Origin: Acanthopleura granulata
Lineage: Eukaryota; Mollusca; Polyplacophora; Chitonida; Chitonidae
Assembly (NCBI GenBank): GCA_016165875.1
Contig: JABBOT010000080.1
Location: 45,001,272-45,065,271, forward strand
Direction: 5' to 3'
DNA length: 64,000 nt
Shown: piece by piece, positions 11,649 through 22,015 of the stretch
Numbering within the stretch: the stretch's first letter is position 1
Layout: the number at the start of each line of letters is the position of its first letter
The notes under the pieces: generated by a model
What the model was told of the DNA's origin: nothing
Seen by the model: only the letters and a program-made list of their open reading frames with translations
Databases searched by the model: none
Translations under genes and position numbers: made by a program

Positions 11649-11807
11649 TTTATTTATTTGATTTGTGTTGTACGCCCTCTTCAAGAATATTTCACTTATA
11701 AGACGGCGGCCAGCATTATAGTGGGAGGAAACAGGGCAGAGGTTGGAGGAAAACCACACCATCCGCAGCTTTCCGGGCGCTAGCGCGGTAACCCCTGAGC
11801 CACCGAG
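11649..11807 (-). repeat. SINE copy, minus strand
   Basis: Read on the minus strand it has a GAGCCACC head remnant, the body, CCTCCCACTATAATGCTGGC, GTGAAATATTCTTGAAG and a CAAATAAATAAAT tail. The middle of the head is deleted. It lies about 260 bp upstream of the start of the minus-strand receptor gene and in the same orientation. Confidence 0.8.
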
Positions 11808-11877
11808 TACTCGTTAACATGTTAATAATTATATTTATAAACTTTTTATATAAGTTGAAGGCAGGCTTAAATTTTAA

Positions 11878-11936
11878 TTCTGCTCCGGTTCCCTCCCATC
11901 ACAATACTTGTCACCATCGTGTAAATGTTTAGATAT
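11878..11936 (+). repeat. Degenerate SINE body fragment
   Basis: CTCCGGTTCCCTCCCATCAC and the following CATCGTGTAAATG resemble the middle of the SINE. The tail is lost. Confidence 0.4.
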
Positions 11937-14285
11937 ATAATACTAAAATTAGTACATTTCATATGCACTTTAGTACACCTGTCCCAGCAGAGAAACGTTT
12001 GCTATGATTGGACGGCGGTCCAATCGGTGCATCCGATTCCCTGCATGTGCACCCATGCATCAACCTGACCACTGATGTAGAAGTGAATAATTCTCGTGTA
12101 CAGGAAACTATCTGTTACGAACCCAGTCCTTCAAATATTGCATTATATTTCTCTATTTCTTTTTGCGTTGGTTGGGTTAGTGTCTGACCTCAATTTTTCC
12201 GTTTGTATACGTTATAGCCTGCATTGTAATTCAGTTGCACGTTCTCAAGGCTTCAGTGTTTATGAGTTTCGTGTCATTGTGCACAGAGCGCACATTCTGA
12301 AAAGATATACCCATGTTGTAAACATGTTTACGATGAAACTGTCCGGAATTTCCTTTGCGTCGGCCTATAAATACGAAGTGGTAAAGCTCGCAGCCATTTA
12401 CTCATGTCCAGTTTAGAGCAGTCATATTTACACTCATCCACCGTGAAGGATTTTGTAGGGATTGAAGATCGGCTTTCCAGCCATTCGACATTCGTCATTT
12501 TGGACTCCATTTTTCTGTACATGGCACTTTGTGAGCTTGTGATTCGCCACTTGTTATTTTTCGGAGACGTTCTTTTGGCGCTTGTATCGCCAATTGTCTC
12601 TTTGTGCTATTACGTACATTTCATCCCTGTTTATGCTGAAGGTGACTTTGTGTATATTTGCGAAGACTGAATTATACATCGCCAGCTCGGCATCACGGAC
12701 GCCACCGTCAATCCGTTCGCCCTTGGATTTTGTAGCTTCATGGGCAATTGGATAAAAACCATCATCGGCGTGCCGTACCCTACTGTTTCTCACTTACAGG
12801 ACTGTCATCCTTTGATCTGAGAATTCCCATGAACCATGGATTCCATATTTACGTCGAATGGCTCGCCTTTGGAAGGCCCAACGCTGTCTAGAAGTGGAAA
12901 AAGCTATTTGTTTATCATTTTTCCTCTCCGATAGTGGTGCCCTTATACATCGAGCAAATAACATAGACAAATGGATATTGAAACAAGATCTCCATGTTTG
13001 ACAGGTGTTGCGGCTTACGTTTAGATCTATGTATATACTATGACAACTTTATAAACATGTATTTCAATGAACTATACAGCCGACTCCTTTCAAGGAAGCT
13101 GACATTCGCCGAATACCGGAAAATACAACGTGAAACAGGATAGTGCTATTAGAGCAGCGACGAGCATCGACGATGGTTGGCAAATGGTCACACGTTAGCG
13201 ATGCATTCCAGCCCTTTCGTCATGTAACCTCAGTTAGGGTTTTATTCCAACTTTTCATGTAAATGCTTAAATAGTACCAACTTACAAACTCTCTGACACC
13301 ATGGAATAAGAAGAATTAGGTTGGAGAAATTCATTGATGTTAACAGCAAATTTTATGCGCCACTGATCTATTACTCAAGTGCTGCGTTGTCTTCACATTT
13401 AATAAATAATAGGAAAACAATGCCTCAATTATTTCGATTACCAACAACGTTGCCATAGTGAGATTTGGTGAAATGTCTTTGCCTGTCAGTTCCTGTGGTG
13501 AAAATCCCATTCACATGGTGTCATTATCTTGGTTGAAAAAATGGTTGATTTCGTTCGAAAGGTAAAAATTGTATGATGGTCTCGTTATTTTTTATTTCTT
13601 TATTGTTCTGTTATTTGACTTGTCCCATATCGTGTCGGTACGACAAATCGCGCTATCTGAACGACAAATCGCACCTTTTGAAAGGTAAAAATCGTGCCGT
13701 ACGAATGCAGGTCTATCCAGAGCTGAATGTGTTGAGTCGAGTAGAAAAATTAAGAAATTTGTATCGGGGAGTTTTGAATTTCTGTAGAACTGACTCGACC
13801 CGAAACCCCCGACCCACGTCACAAGGTACTGGACTAACGATATGGCTAAGATATCTCCCACGTCACCATAAGCTACAATCGTTCGTTCTAGTTTAGGATT
13901 CTTTAACGGCTGGTTCATATGCTGTAGGCAAATGAAACGAAGCGTAACCGGTGTTGAAAAATATTACACCTTATACTGTCTAGAGCAATAGGCACTTCAC
14001 ATGAAACATGTCGCCTCGCCTGTCACACTGTCCCTGCATTAAGAAATACGATATTATCTGCTCTGGCTCACCCCCAGCTACTGTAGGTGTTATTTTTGTA
14101 TACAGTTGTACAGTTAACAGGCACTACATGTGTGTTAACTTGGGGTAATATCTTACTATAGTGCCCTACAGTGACAAAAGGAAGCAAGTGACTACAAAAA
14201 CTAAAATTTTACAAATTTGGATTTTGAGTGTCTCTATTTTATAAGAATTGGAACATTTTAGAAGTACACTGAACAAGTCGTGCTG
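11937..14285. other. Intergenic, nothing recognised
   Basis: Several frames of 60-110 codons are open, but none resembles a known family or is flanked by good splice signals. Confidence 0.4.
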
Positions 14286-14391
14286 ATGGATATACGACTT
14301 CTTTGTTTCTTAACACCATGTTTCGATGTAGTTATGTGTTAGTAACTACATCGAAGCGTGGTGTTAATAAACCAAGAAATTGTGTATCCAT
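14286..14391. repeat. Long near-perfect hairpin (pre-miRNA-like or tiny fold-back element)
   Basis: The left arm 14286-14334 and right arm 14343-14391 pair over about 49 positions without bulges, leaving an 8-base loop (14335-14342). The inner 36 positions have only two mismatches and two G-T pairs, and the outer 13 have one mismatch. Size and pairing resemble an animal pri-miRNA, but they would also suit a very short inverted-repeat transposon. Strand and expression are unknown. Confidence 0.7.
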
Positions 14392-17010
14392 AAAAAGCCT
14401 TGCCCAGTGTACTCCCTTCCCAACTTCTAAATACCGCTCAAACAACTTAGAATATTTTGCCACACTCTTCCAGATATTCTTTCTTTACCCAAGTTTAAAT
14501 AGGGGAATTGACGAAATACTCTTGATATTTGGCCTAATGTGTTTTCCAGAGTCAAATAAAAAGACTGGTCACCAAAAATGCTGGATGTCAGTTATAATAT
14601 GGTATGGTCTTGCGCACAGCGTCAACCTCGTTCCGTAACACCTGTAAGTTAACGCTGCTGTGTGAGAAGGCAGTACAGTAGCTATATCCCAACCATTGGC
14701 GCTCAGGTAAACACTTATGACTGTAGGTCTACCAAACATACTTTATCAATACACTGATGATAACATTATTTTAAGTATAATTACCGGTTCTTGTGTTGTA
14801 CCTTGCCATCTGTCTTCTGGATATCCAAATCAAACTTTGACGATGCATGGGAAAGGTGAACCTTACCTTTGCTAGTGTGTCGAGTTGGTACATTTATCCT
14901 ATGTTAGGCAATGTACACTTCTCACAGTGTTGGATGATTGTCGCATGAGTACACATGTAAAAACGGTATGTCAAAAAGACCACGTTTTTTTACATTAGTG
15001 TGGGGTGTGGTGTAGAGCTTGCGTGTCTTCCTGGTTTGACACAAAGCGAGTCGTGGTGTGTGTACAATCAGATAACTTCGTGTTAAAAAGACCTCTACAA
15101 GACCTAGGTAAGCGGATAACGAGATGGGTCCGCCAAACAGTTGTCCCAAACTGTTTGGCGGACTATTTAAGCTGTTAAAGGATTTGCGTCAACAGAGTGT
15201 GTTTTCTGAGCCAATAATGTAGTCCTATAGTATCCACCGAAGCAACAACTTCCCCGCTGTGACGACTGGCAGTAGTATTTATACATGCAACTGTGTCAGC
15301 TTACCAGGCAGTCAAAGTTCGTTGTGTGGTAAATGTATGTTTGACACCTGGAAATGAGGATATCGTTGCACGACGTCACTATGTCACTATATTGAAAGAG
15401 TCTCATTTTTAACAAGAAGCACTGAACAACATGTTGTGACTTCCTCTTGAAGAAGTTTGCAAGCTTTGTTTTGAAGTCTCATTATATAATATCTGACGTG
15501 AATTATGGGTCTCTTATGGAACACGCCGGTTTTAAACGAACAATATACACAAGTATTTGAATGCATTCACTACTCTAAAGCAAATAAAGTTGGCGCAACA
15601 CATACACACAAAAGGGGTTAACTCTTGTGTGTATAGAATTTTAAATAAAAATTACCATTTACCTAATGTACCCTTTATTGCTCCATTCAGAGATATGTGG
15701 TGACAGAAATGAATGGAAACGAAAGGGCTTTATGGGAGAATTTTTTTAAACTTAAATAACACTAATTAATTTACATATTTTAGTGAGTAGAGACAAATAT
15801 GGGGTCGTTAACAAGCTCTTCGACCTATAAATTGTTGGATATTAAACAAAATACTTAAGTAGCAAGGCCTGCCTTCCTGAGTGGAAAAAGAACATTGTGC
15901 GTAACAAACCTACGCGCTGGGATAAGGGGAGTTGTTACCCCTTAAACACTTGCATGAACAGTTATAACAAAACTCTGATTGCGGTAACATGACAATAGGC
16001 CGGATTTCATCGGTAGTGTGCCACCAATTGCCAACTATCACAGCGTCGTCGCTGCTAAGGTTTTACTCTCTGTATAATTTTATCATGAAGCAAATAATGA
16101 ATTTCATGTCCAACAATTAGCTTCGACTGCTAATTTCTAATCTCAGGTACATTTGACAATACAGCAAACTCTGATGTTCACAAATAGTTTATTCTAGCAG
16201 CATCAGATACTGACTGAACACATTTCAGCCACTTGTGCTCATGTAGTACGCTTAGTCTGGTAAACTGGTCGGTATACTAAGTTTAGAATAATTTGGGTTT
16301 GTTCTCCCATCAAACATTTTTGTCCGCAACTAATCTGTCACGCATTAATATTTATTTCAATGGGGTATATTCCCGCCCCGTCCCTCCCCCGCCCCCCCTC
16401 CACCACACATACACCCAAAAATAAACAAACAAACACTTTGGAAGCTTTGTTTAACACAAAAAATTGTTTAAAGAAGTTAGTATCTTTATGTTTTTGATAA
16501 GTTTGAGTACCTTCACGGTCCCATAGTAAAGAAAAATTCCCCAAACCACATCTACTACAGCTACAAAACGCCCTCAAACCGAGACTTACCGAGAGTAAGG
16601 TACATGGCCTACTTCCTTGTACATGTCGTAAGAAAAAGCACATGTATATCTGTATACATACACACTTTGTGAAGCACACTGAACAGACTATAGGGGGTGT
16701 TCCAGGTTGCGTTTTACTGGTAACGCATGACATCACATCATTATACAGCTTTTATTAAGCTTAGTTTTCGTAAATATAATATCGTGTAAACGGCTTTATC
16801 CGTTCATGGAGGTGATAATAGAAAATACAGAAGCCAATACGGTTCTTCCAAATACCACTTTGTGTGACGTGCAATAAAGGAAAAGAGACACACGGGTCAG
16901 CGAACAAATTAAGCAACATAATTCTGTCACCGTTGCTTTTATCCAACTATAAGTGCATTTCCAATGGGTTAAAGCTACAGTGAGGCGCCATATGTGAAGT
17001 AAGTGTTACC
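14392..17010. other. Intergenic, one perfect short hairpin only
   Basis: I see no gene. The perfect hairpin at 15128-15163 is listed separately, and a small ACACACAA inverted repeat lies near 15604-15636. Confidence 0.4.
15128..15163. repeat. Perfect 15-bp stem, 6-base loop
   Basis: GTCCGCCAAACAGTT is followed by the loop GTCCCA and the exact reverse complement. It is GC-richer than its surroundings. There is no following T-run and no known RNA family that I recognise. Confidence 0.85.
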
Positions 17011-17011
17011 G

Positions 17012-17094
17012 TGTTAAGTAGCTGGGGTTTTGAACCAGAGATGTCTGGGTATCCAGCCCACGCTTCTATCATTAGACTAAACGAAAGCCCCCGT
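17012..17094 (-). pseudogene. tRNA-like sequence (pseudogene or SINE head)
   Basis: On the minus strand, TTTAGTCTAATGATAGAAG resembles a D arm and A box. TGGG-CTGGATA-CCCA forms a 4-bp anticodon stem with a 7-base loop, and GGTTCAAAACC matches the B box. The T stem carries an extra C, and a full 7-bp acceptor stem cannot be formed. It is therefore a decayed tRNA or the promoter end of another tRNA-derived repeat, not a functional tRNA. Confidence 0.5.
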
Positions 17095-17303
17095 GAATGT
17101 ACCGTGTTACATTTGTGTCACAGTGTAAGAATGTATAAACGCAACTTTTACTGGAAGTGTGCCAGTGACTAAACACATACATGGGAGCCAAGTTTGCCCC
17201 TACACTTGCCTCATTAGTGTCAGGCTATTTAGAAACCAAATTATATAAAAATTATAAACAAACATTCAGTGCTTAAATTTCATATTCCATGAAAGTCATT
17301 CAA

Positions 17304-17664
17304 ACGGTATTTAGATGACTGCTTCATCCTCTGGAATAGTAAACTTGGAGATGTAAAATCATTACATCAAATGTTAAGTGAAATTGATGATAATATACAG
17401 TTTACCAAGGAAACTAGTGAAAATGTACTGCCTTTTCTTGACATTTTACCAAAAAGAAGAGATGGTAAAACAATAACAGGCATGTACTACAAACCGACAG
17501 ACACCAAACAGTGCGTCACCCAAGGCACACTAAAACCCAGGTACCGTATAATTTAACCAGACGGATATGTACCATTGATGTAGACAAGTCTCTACGTGAT
17601 ATAAGGTTAAAGGTACTGTGGAGTTTTGTACTAAATTGGAACTACCCTGTAAAATTTATATTTA
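17304..17664 (+). pseudogene. Penelope-like element reverse transcriptase fragment
   Basis: The frame reads FKRYLDDCFILW with the YxDD polymerase motif, then PFLDILPKRRDGKTITGMYY and KPTDTKQ. A frameshift near 17520-17535 follows, after which HTK, PYNLTRRICTID and SLRDIRLK read in the next frame, ending near NYP. This order (YxDD, FLD, YxKPTD, HxKH-like, P-N-RR) is characteristic of Penelope-like retroelements. The fingers and palm upstream, the endonuclease and any termini are missing, so it is inactive. Confidence 0.75.
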
Positions 17665-18042
17665 TATAATTTGCAGTAATGCAATTTGCGTTATAACTAT
17701 ATTTTTAAATCGAGTATTCGCCATTATTCTGAATAATTTCATTATAGCCAGTATATAGGAAATATCATGTATGAATGAAATTTTCCGATGTCACTGTGAT
17801 GTTGCAAATTGTAACAATTATTGCAAGTCGCGGTGTAACAACGCTCGGAAGCAGGACTGGACAAATTTGTATTGTCACTCGTTATAGGCTCAACGTTACT
17901 AAAGTACATAGGCCTATATAAAGTTGCTAGCAAGATAATGTGTTAAAACATATTCCTCCAATATTCACAAAGTAAAAAAGATCTCTATAAACGCCCAGAA
18001 TCAAATCACGACAGATTACATAAAAATTACATAAAAAAGGTT

Positions 18043-18176
18043 GTTGGTCTGCCAGCAACCTGCGGGTGGACATGGGTTTGCCCAGTTTCCTCCCACCATC
18101 ATGCCGGCCGCCGTCGCATATGTGAAATATTCTTGAAACACCAATCAAATAAATAAATAAACAAATAAATAAGGTT
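18043..18176 (+). repeat. SINE 3' two-thirds
   Basis: It begins at GGTCTGCCAGCAACCTGCGG and runs through CCTCCCACCATCATGCCGGC, GTGAAATATTCTTG and CACCAATCAAATAAATAAAT. A short internal deletion removes the GAGTACGGCGTAAAA part of the tail. Confidence 0.85.
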
Positions 18177-18942
18177 GTTAAAATGTCGAATGGCATTAAC
18201 AGGCCCCTGTAGATAACATATGTTTGCTGTTTAATACACTCCAAGAAGTAGCTCTTCAGTGACAAACAGTGATTGCATTCCTGTAATTCTTAACCTCAGT
18301 GTCAGGGCATGTCTGAAGTTCCCTTGGAACCCGCACAAATGTCGCTTTGTGCTGCATTTTCGGATTAAGGATGTTATGTGCAAACCAACACATTCTGTAT
18401 ATTCTGACGTAATGACTTAGTTCAGTCAATCTTTAGCTGTAATGCGCTGTTTATTCCATTCCTCATAAGGTTATGTTACCACACTAACATACCTCGAAGA
18501 TTTAGATGTGAAGACGATGGAAAATTGCGCAAACCTCCTTATGCAGAGTCGATGCACAACCTACGAGATCTGGGTTCTCACACGGGACGTCTAGGGTAAA
18601 AGTAGCATGTCGTATGGAGAGAGAGCGGCGCGTTGTGAACACTCAGCCATCGAAAGCCGTGTATCGTGATTATGGTTTTGCTAACAATCAGAACAAGTAT
18701 GGCCTCACGAGTTGTCTCCCTTATTACACCCTTCCACATCTATTTTTGTTTTATTTCCCCCCAAATCGACTACGCTTTAATTCCAGAGGCCTAAATTAAA
18801 CATAGCTCACTTATTACAGAGATTATGATTTTTAAAAAATTTAAGTGACTTTTTAATCGTTAACCACTGAAAGAAAGTGCGTACAGTGGTTGGCGACATT
18901 ACCTTTTTTATCCCTCCGTGCAGCTTATATTTGAAGTGCAAC
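18177..18942. other. Intergenic, nothing recognised
   Basis: No coding or repeat signal stands out. Confidence 0.4.
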
Positions 18943-18943
18943 G

Positions 18944-19113
18944 GATGGGTCTCTGACAAATGAAGTCACAATCATTAGATCAGTGATCCATAAGGTCGCA
19001 GCCAAGGGGTCCCTGACCAATGAGGTCACAGCCGATGGGTCCCTGACCCATAAGGTCGCAGCCTATCCGTTTCAGTTGGTTGATTGAGGTCGCAGCAGAT
19101 GGTTGATTGTGGT
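18944..19113. repeat. Degenerate ~30-bp tandem repeat
   Basis: Units of the type GGGTCCCTGACCAATGAGGT followed by CACAGCCGAT recur with about 30-bp spacing (about 18944, 18975, 19006, 19036). They are followed by shorter GGTCGCAGCAGATGGTTGAT variants. Divergence is moderate. Confidence 0.7.
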
Positions 19114-19235
19114 CGCAGGGGCTCGGATTCTGACAAACGAGACCCTGGACCCAATCCAACTCTTGTTTGTTCAGAACATTTTTCAGGAACCTGGCTAAGG
19201 GACCCTTGTGATATTCTTTAACCACGAGACTATGT

Positions 19236-19286
19236 GAAGTAAAAGAAATTCTTGCGTACGGCGTTAAATGTCATTAAAAAAAATAA
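19236..19286 (+). repeat. SINE tail fragment
   Basis: GAAATTCTTGCGTACGGCGT followed by an A-rich end is the terminal tail of the SINE family alone. Confidence 0.5.
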
Positions 19287-19429
19287 ATTGTTGTTACTCT
19301 TCCAAACATTTAGCCTTTCGGTCTCGAATTTCTATGACAAGACACTGCTTGTAAGGGTTTGGGGATAACAAAAGGGTCCTTGACGCCCCTGTGGTCCCTT
19401 GCGCTGCCCAACGTTAGATGATGAAGACT

Positions 19430-19618
19430 TACCTACCACTAATATGGTGCAAATATCTGCACGTCACGAGTTTGGCAGTTCTGTAGTAATGTCTCAAATG
19501 CCGGTGGTTTAACCCGGAACTCCTGATTCCTCCATCTATAGAAATGAACGCCATCTTATAAGTGATCATTCTTGAGCATGGCGTAAAGAACAATGAAATA
19601 AATAACTAAATAAATAAG
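19430..19618 (+). repeat. SINE-related element, divergent body
   Basis: The tail CTTATAAGTGATCATTCTTG, AGCATGGCGTAAAGAACAAT and AAATAAATAACTAAATAAAT clearly belongs to the family. The body (GGTTTAACCCGGAACTCCTG) differs from the main SINE and resembles the copy at 4377-4486. Confidence 0.55.
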
Positions 19619-20920
19619 AGAGCAACATTTACCAAAGATGTGACAAATCCTTATTCACTTTCCAAAAGCGTCATGCGTGAAGCCTTAACTGATACAGACT
19701 ATATCGCTACCAACCATTATAGATGGTACTTGTGATTATATACCTATTGCGTTCCCAAAAAACACGCATATGTTAATTTTCACAACATAAATATTTTTCA
19801 GGTCAAAATGAGATAGGTAATTTAATATGCTGTCATTTTCAGCCAAATTACACAATGAGAACGTTTGGAATCATAAAATCAGCGATAGAAGCTTATTCAT
19901 CGATGACTGCAAGTCAAGTTCATCATTGCACTACATCCCCTGTAACCATCATATACCATTTATGCGGTACTTTATGGGAGAAGATGTATTGTTGTTAACA
20001 TTACCTTGCTCATATCACGACAGGGTAACACTCGCGCTCGGGTGACAACGCGGCTTGACAAGGTTCTTTATGGCACCAAGCTTTGCTGCATGGTTCTTGT
20101 AAAACAATTGGAAACAAACGACAAAAACGCCCAAGACGAGCCATCGGAAAATAGATATGCACAATAACTTTATAACAGGTACAGGCAGGGAGCACAACTT
20201 CTGAACAATAACCTTAACATTTATCTGCACTTATTAGCGATCTGGAAAAAGAATATCAATTCTGAATCACTAATAACTTGACCTGTTTTAGGCCCGTTGT
20301 ATTTCATTTCCTTTTCTTTCAGTGTTGGGTTGGATTTTAGCATACCAATTTTCACAAGGTGAGGCCTACGCAGGAATTCTACTATTTTTTACTAATCGGA
20401 AACACAAAATCATGGCACCTATCATGCAGTTCGTCCAAAAATTTCCATAAGTAGACTTCAAGAATTCACAGAATTTAAGGCGTTCTTCAGTACATGTTCT
20501 TCTTAGTCCCGAAAAAAAAAGAACTACAATCGAACTGCGGCTGTAAAATATCAATAAAATTGAGCCACGTTACTCGGGTAAGTTGTAATTCAAGTCACAC
20601 AAGAGAGCAACAGTTATCTTACGTGCTCCTAGTTTGTTAAAATAACCGAATGCCCGCTAAAGCCTGTGTATGTTTGGCAAGCACTTGTGACCATTGGTGT
20701 TTAGAGTGAAATGACAATTTGTGCAGTGAGAAATGAAGTTGTAAATCGTCTGTCACATCATCACCTTTCTCTGCAGACATGACCATTCAACTGCATACAT
20801 AGAACTAACTGTGATCATTAAAGTATCATTGCATCTTGACCCTGTATGTGAGGCACAATTGTAAGTGAAACGTAAGAAAACGTTCGTTCCAAAATTTGTG
20901 AGTTCAGTGAAGCATATCGA
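19619..20920. other. Intergenic / possible 3' flank of the second receptor
   Basis: I see no further coding exon. No good minus-strand poly(A) hexamer was found immediately downstream of the receptor stop. Confidence 0.35.
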
Positions 20921-22015
20921 CTAGTTCTTTCCAACTAAAAGGCGTGTTTTTTCTTTCCAGAAGCCGCAAATTGCTGGGAAACCTTCGCGAACTTTTGGGC
21001 TCATGAAACCATAAAATATAGGATTGAGGATACTATTCAAAAGAACTATTATGTTGAAGGCCAGCATGAAATGGATGGATTCAGGGATCAAGTTTGCGTC
21101 AAGTGACAAGTACACTCTCATAGCATGTTCTGGTAGATGACAAATCAGGAATATTGATATAATGATGATAGACATGCGCACTGCCTTCCTGTTTGTCTTG
21201 TTGTTATGGTGGCGGTTGTTGGTGGTACTGTTGTTGCTGGTAGTGTTCACTGCTTGCAAATTCGTCTGTGCGGCGTGTTTGGACAGAGAGAACAGCAGAG
21301 CAATGTATGACACAGACACAATCAGAGCTGGAATCAAAAATATAATAAAGAAATCCAGCCCAGCCAGTAACCAATTTTGCATAAGTTTCATAGAACCTAC
21401 GCCACATATCACGCGAGTCGCGAGACTTCCGTCTACGGTTTCCATGACAATCGCTGTAAGTGAGAACGTTAGTGCACCTCTCAAGCCGTACAGCAACGCC
21501 GCCAACCACGATAATGTCAGAACAATCGCAGCTTGCCTTAGAGTGGGTTTCGGTTTTAGTGGATAAGCAACTGTTTTGAGTCTGGTCAGTGAAATAATGC
21601 TCATTGAGAAGACAGCAGCCGCCATTGAGGTAAACGATGCATATGAACACCCTACACAAAGTATGTTCCCCAAATATTCCTCGGAAAACCTCCCAGAAAT
21701 CTGGCCGGGGATGACGAATAACGCGATGCTCATGTCGGCTAAAACCAGGGACAAGATCGGCAGGTTCATTCCTGTTCTCAGCGGCTGGTGTTTGGAAAAA
21801 GCCACAAGGACAAATCCATTGAGAGTCAGGATCAGGACCAGTATTACTGACAGAATGCCGATGTAAACTTTATCTCTCAACGGCAGGTCCCCTTCAGGTG
21901 ACGTCATCAAAGAGGAATTCATTTTTTCTCGCACGTGATTCACTCGCTCTATCGGAGCGGTGTGTGTGAGAACGTGTACAGCTATCGAACAATCAGTCAA
22001 ATGTGTTGTCTTCAC
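20921..22015 (-). CDS. Class A (rhodopsin-family) GPCR, intronless, paralogue of the gene at 10310
   Basis: A 364-codon frame encodes a seven-helix receptor. N66 marks helix 1 and LVLAD with D94 marks helix 2. C120 (helix 3) pairs with C204 (loop 2). W170 marks helix 4, P229 helix 5, CHLP 292-295 helix 6 and NPIFY 331-335 helix 7. DRY is replaced by T144-R145-L146, and the CWxP Trp is His as in the other receptor. The segment after helix 3 (VAYPLKPK) and the start of helix 6 (KAVRMSII) are nearly identical between the two, which indicates duplication. Intracellular loop 3 is enlarged by an Asn/Thr/His-rich stretch at residues 250-275. Met32 (MNSS, with a glycosylation site) is a plausible alternative start. 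The ligand is unknown. ORFs overlapping on both strands are shadows. Confidence 0.93.
   Translation of the reverse strand: MKTTHLTDCSIAVHVLTHTAPIERVNHVREKMNSSLMTSPEGDLPLRDKVYIGILSVILVLILTLNGFVLVAFSKHQPLRTGMNLPILSLVLADMSIALFVIPGQISGRFSEEYLGNILCVGCSYASFTSMAAAVFSMSIISLTRLKTVAYPLKPKPTLRQAAIVLTLSWLAALLYGLRGALTFSLTAIVMETVDGSLATRVICGVGSMKLMQNWLLAGLDFFIIFLIPALIVSVSYIALLFSLSKHAAQTNLQAVNTTSNNSTTNNRHHNNKTNRKAVRMSIIIISIFLICHLPEHAMRVYLSLDANLIPESIHFMLAFNIIVLLNSILNPIFYGFMSPKVREGFPAICGFWKEKTRLLVGKN

Noticed and set aside
13592..13918. Opposed 107- and 108-codon frames
   Set aside because: No motif, splice signal or recognisable family on either strand; likely chance.
21162..21659. Frames of 134 and 151 codons overlapping the second receptor
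   Set aside because: They run in other frames of a well-supported receptor gene and show no family features.
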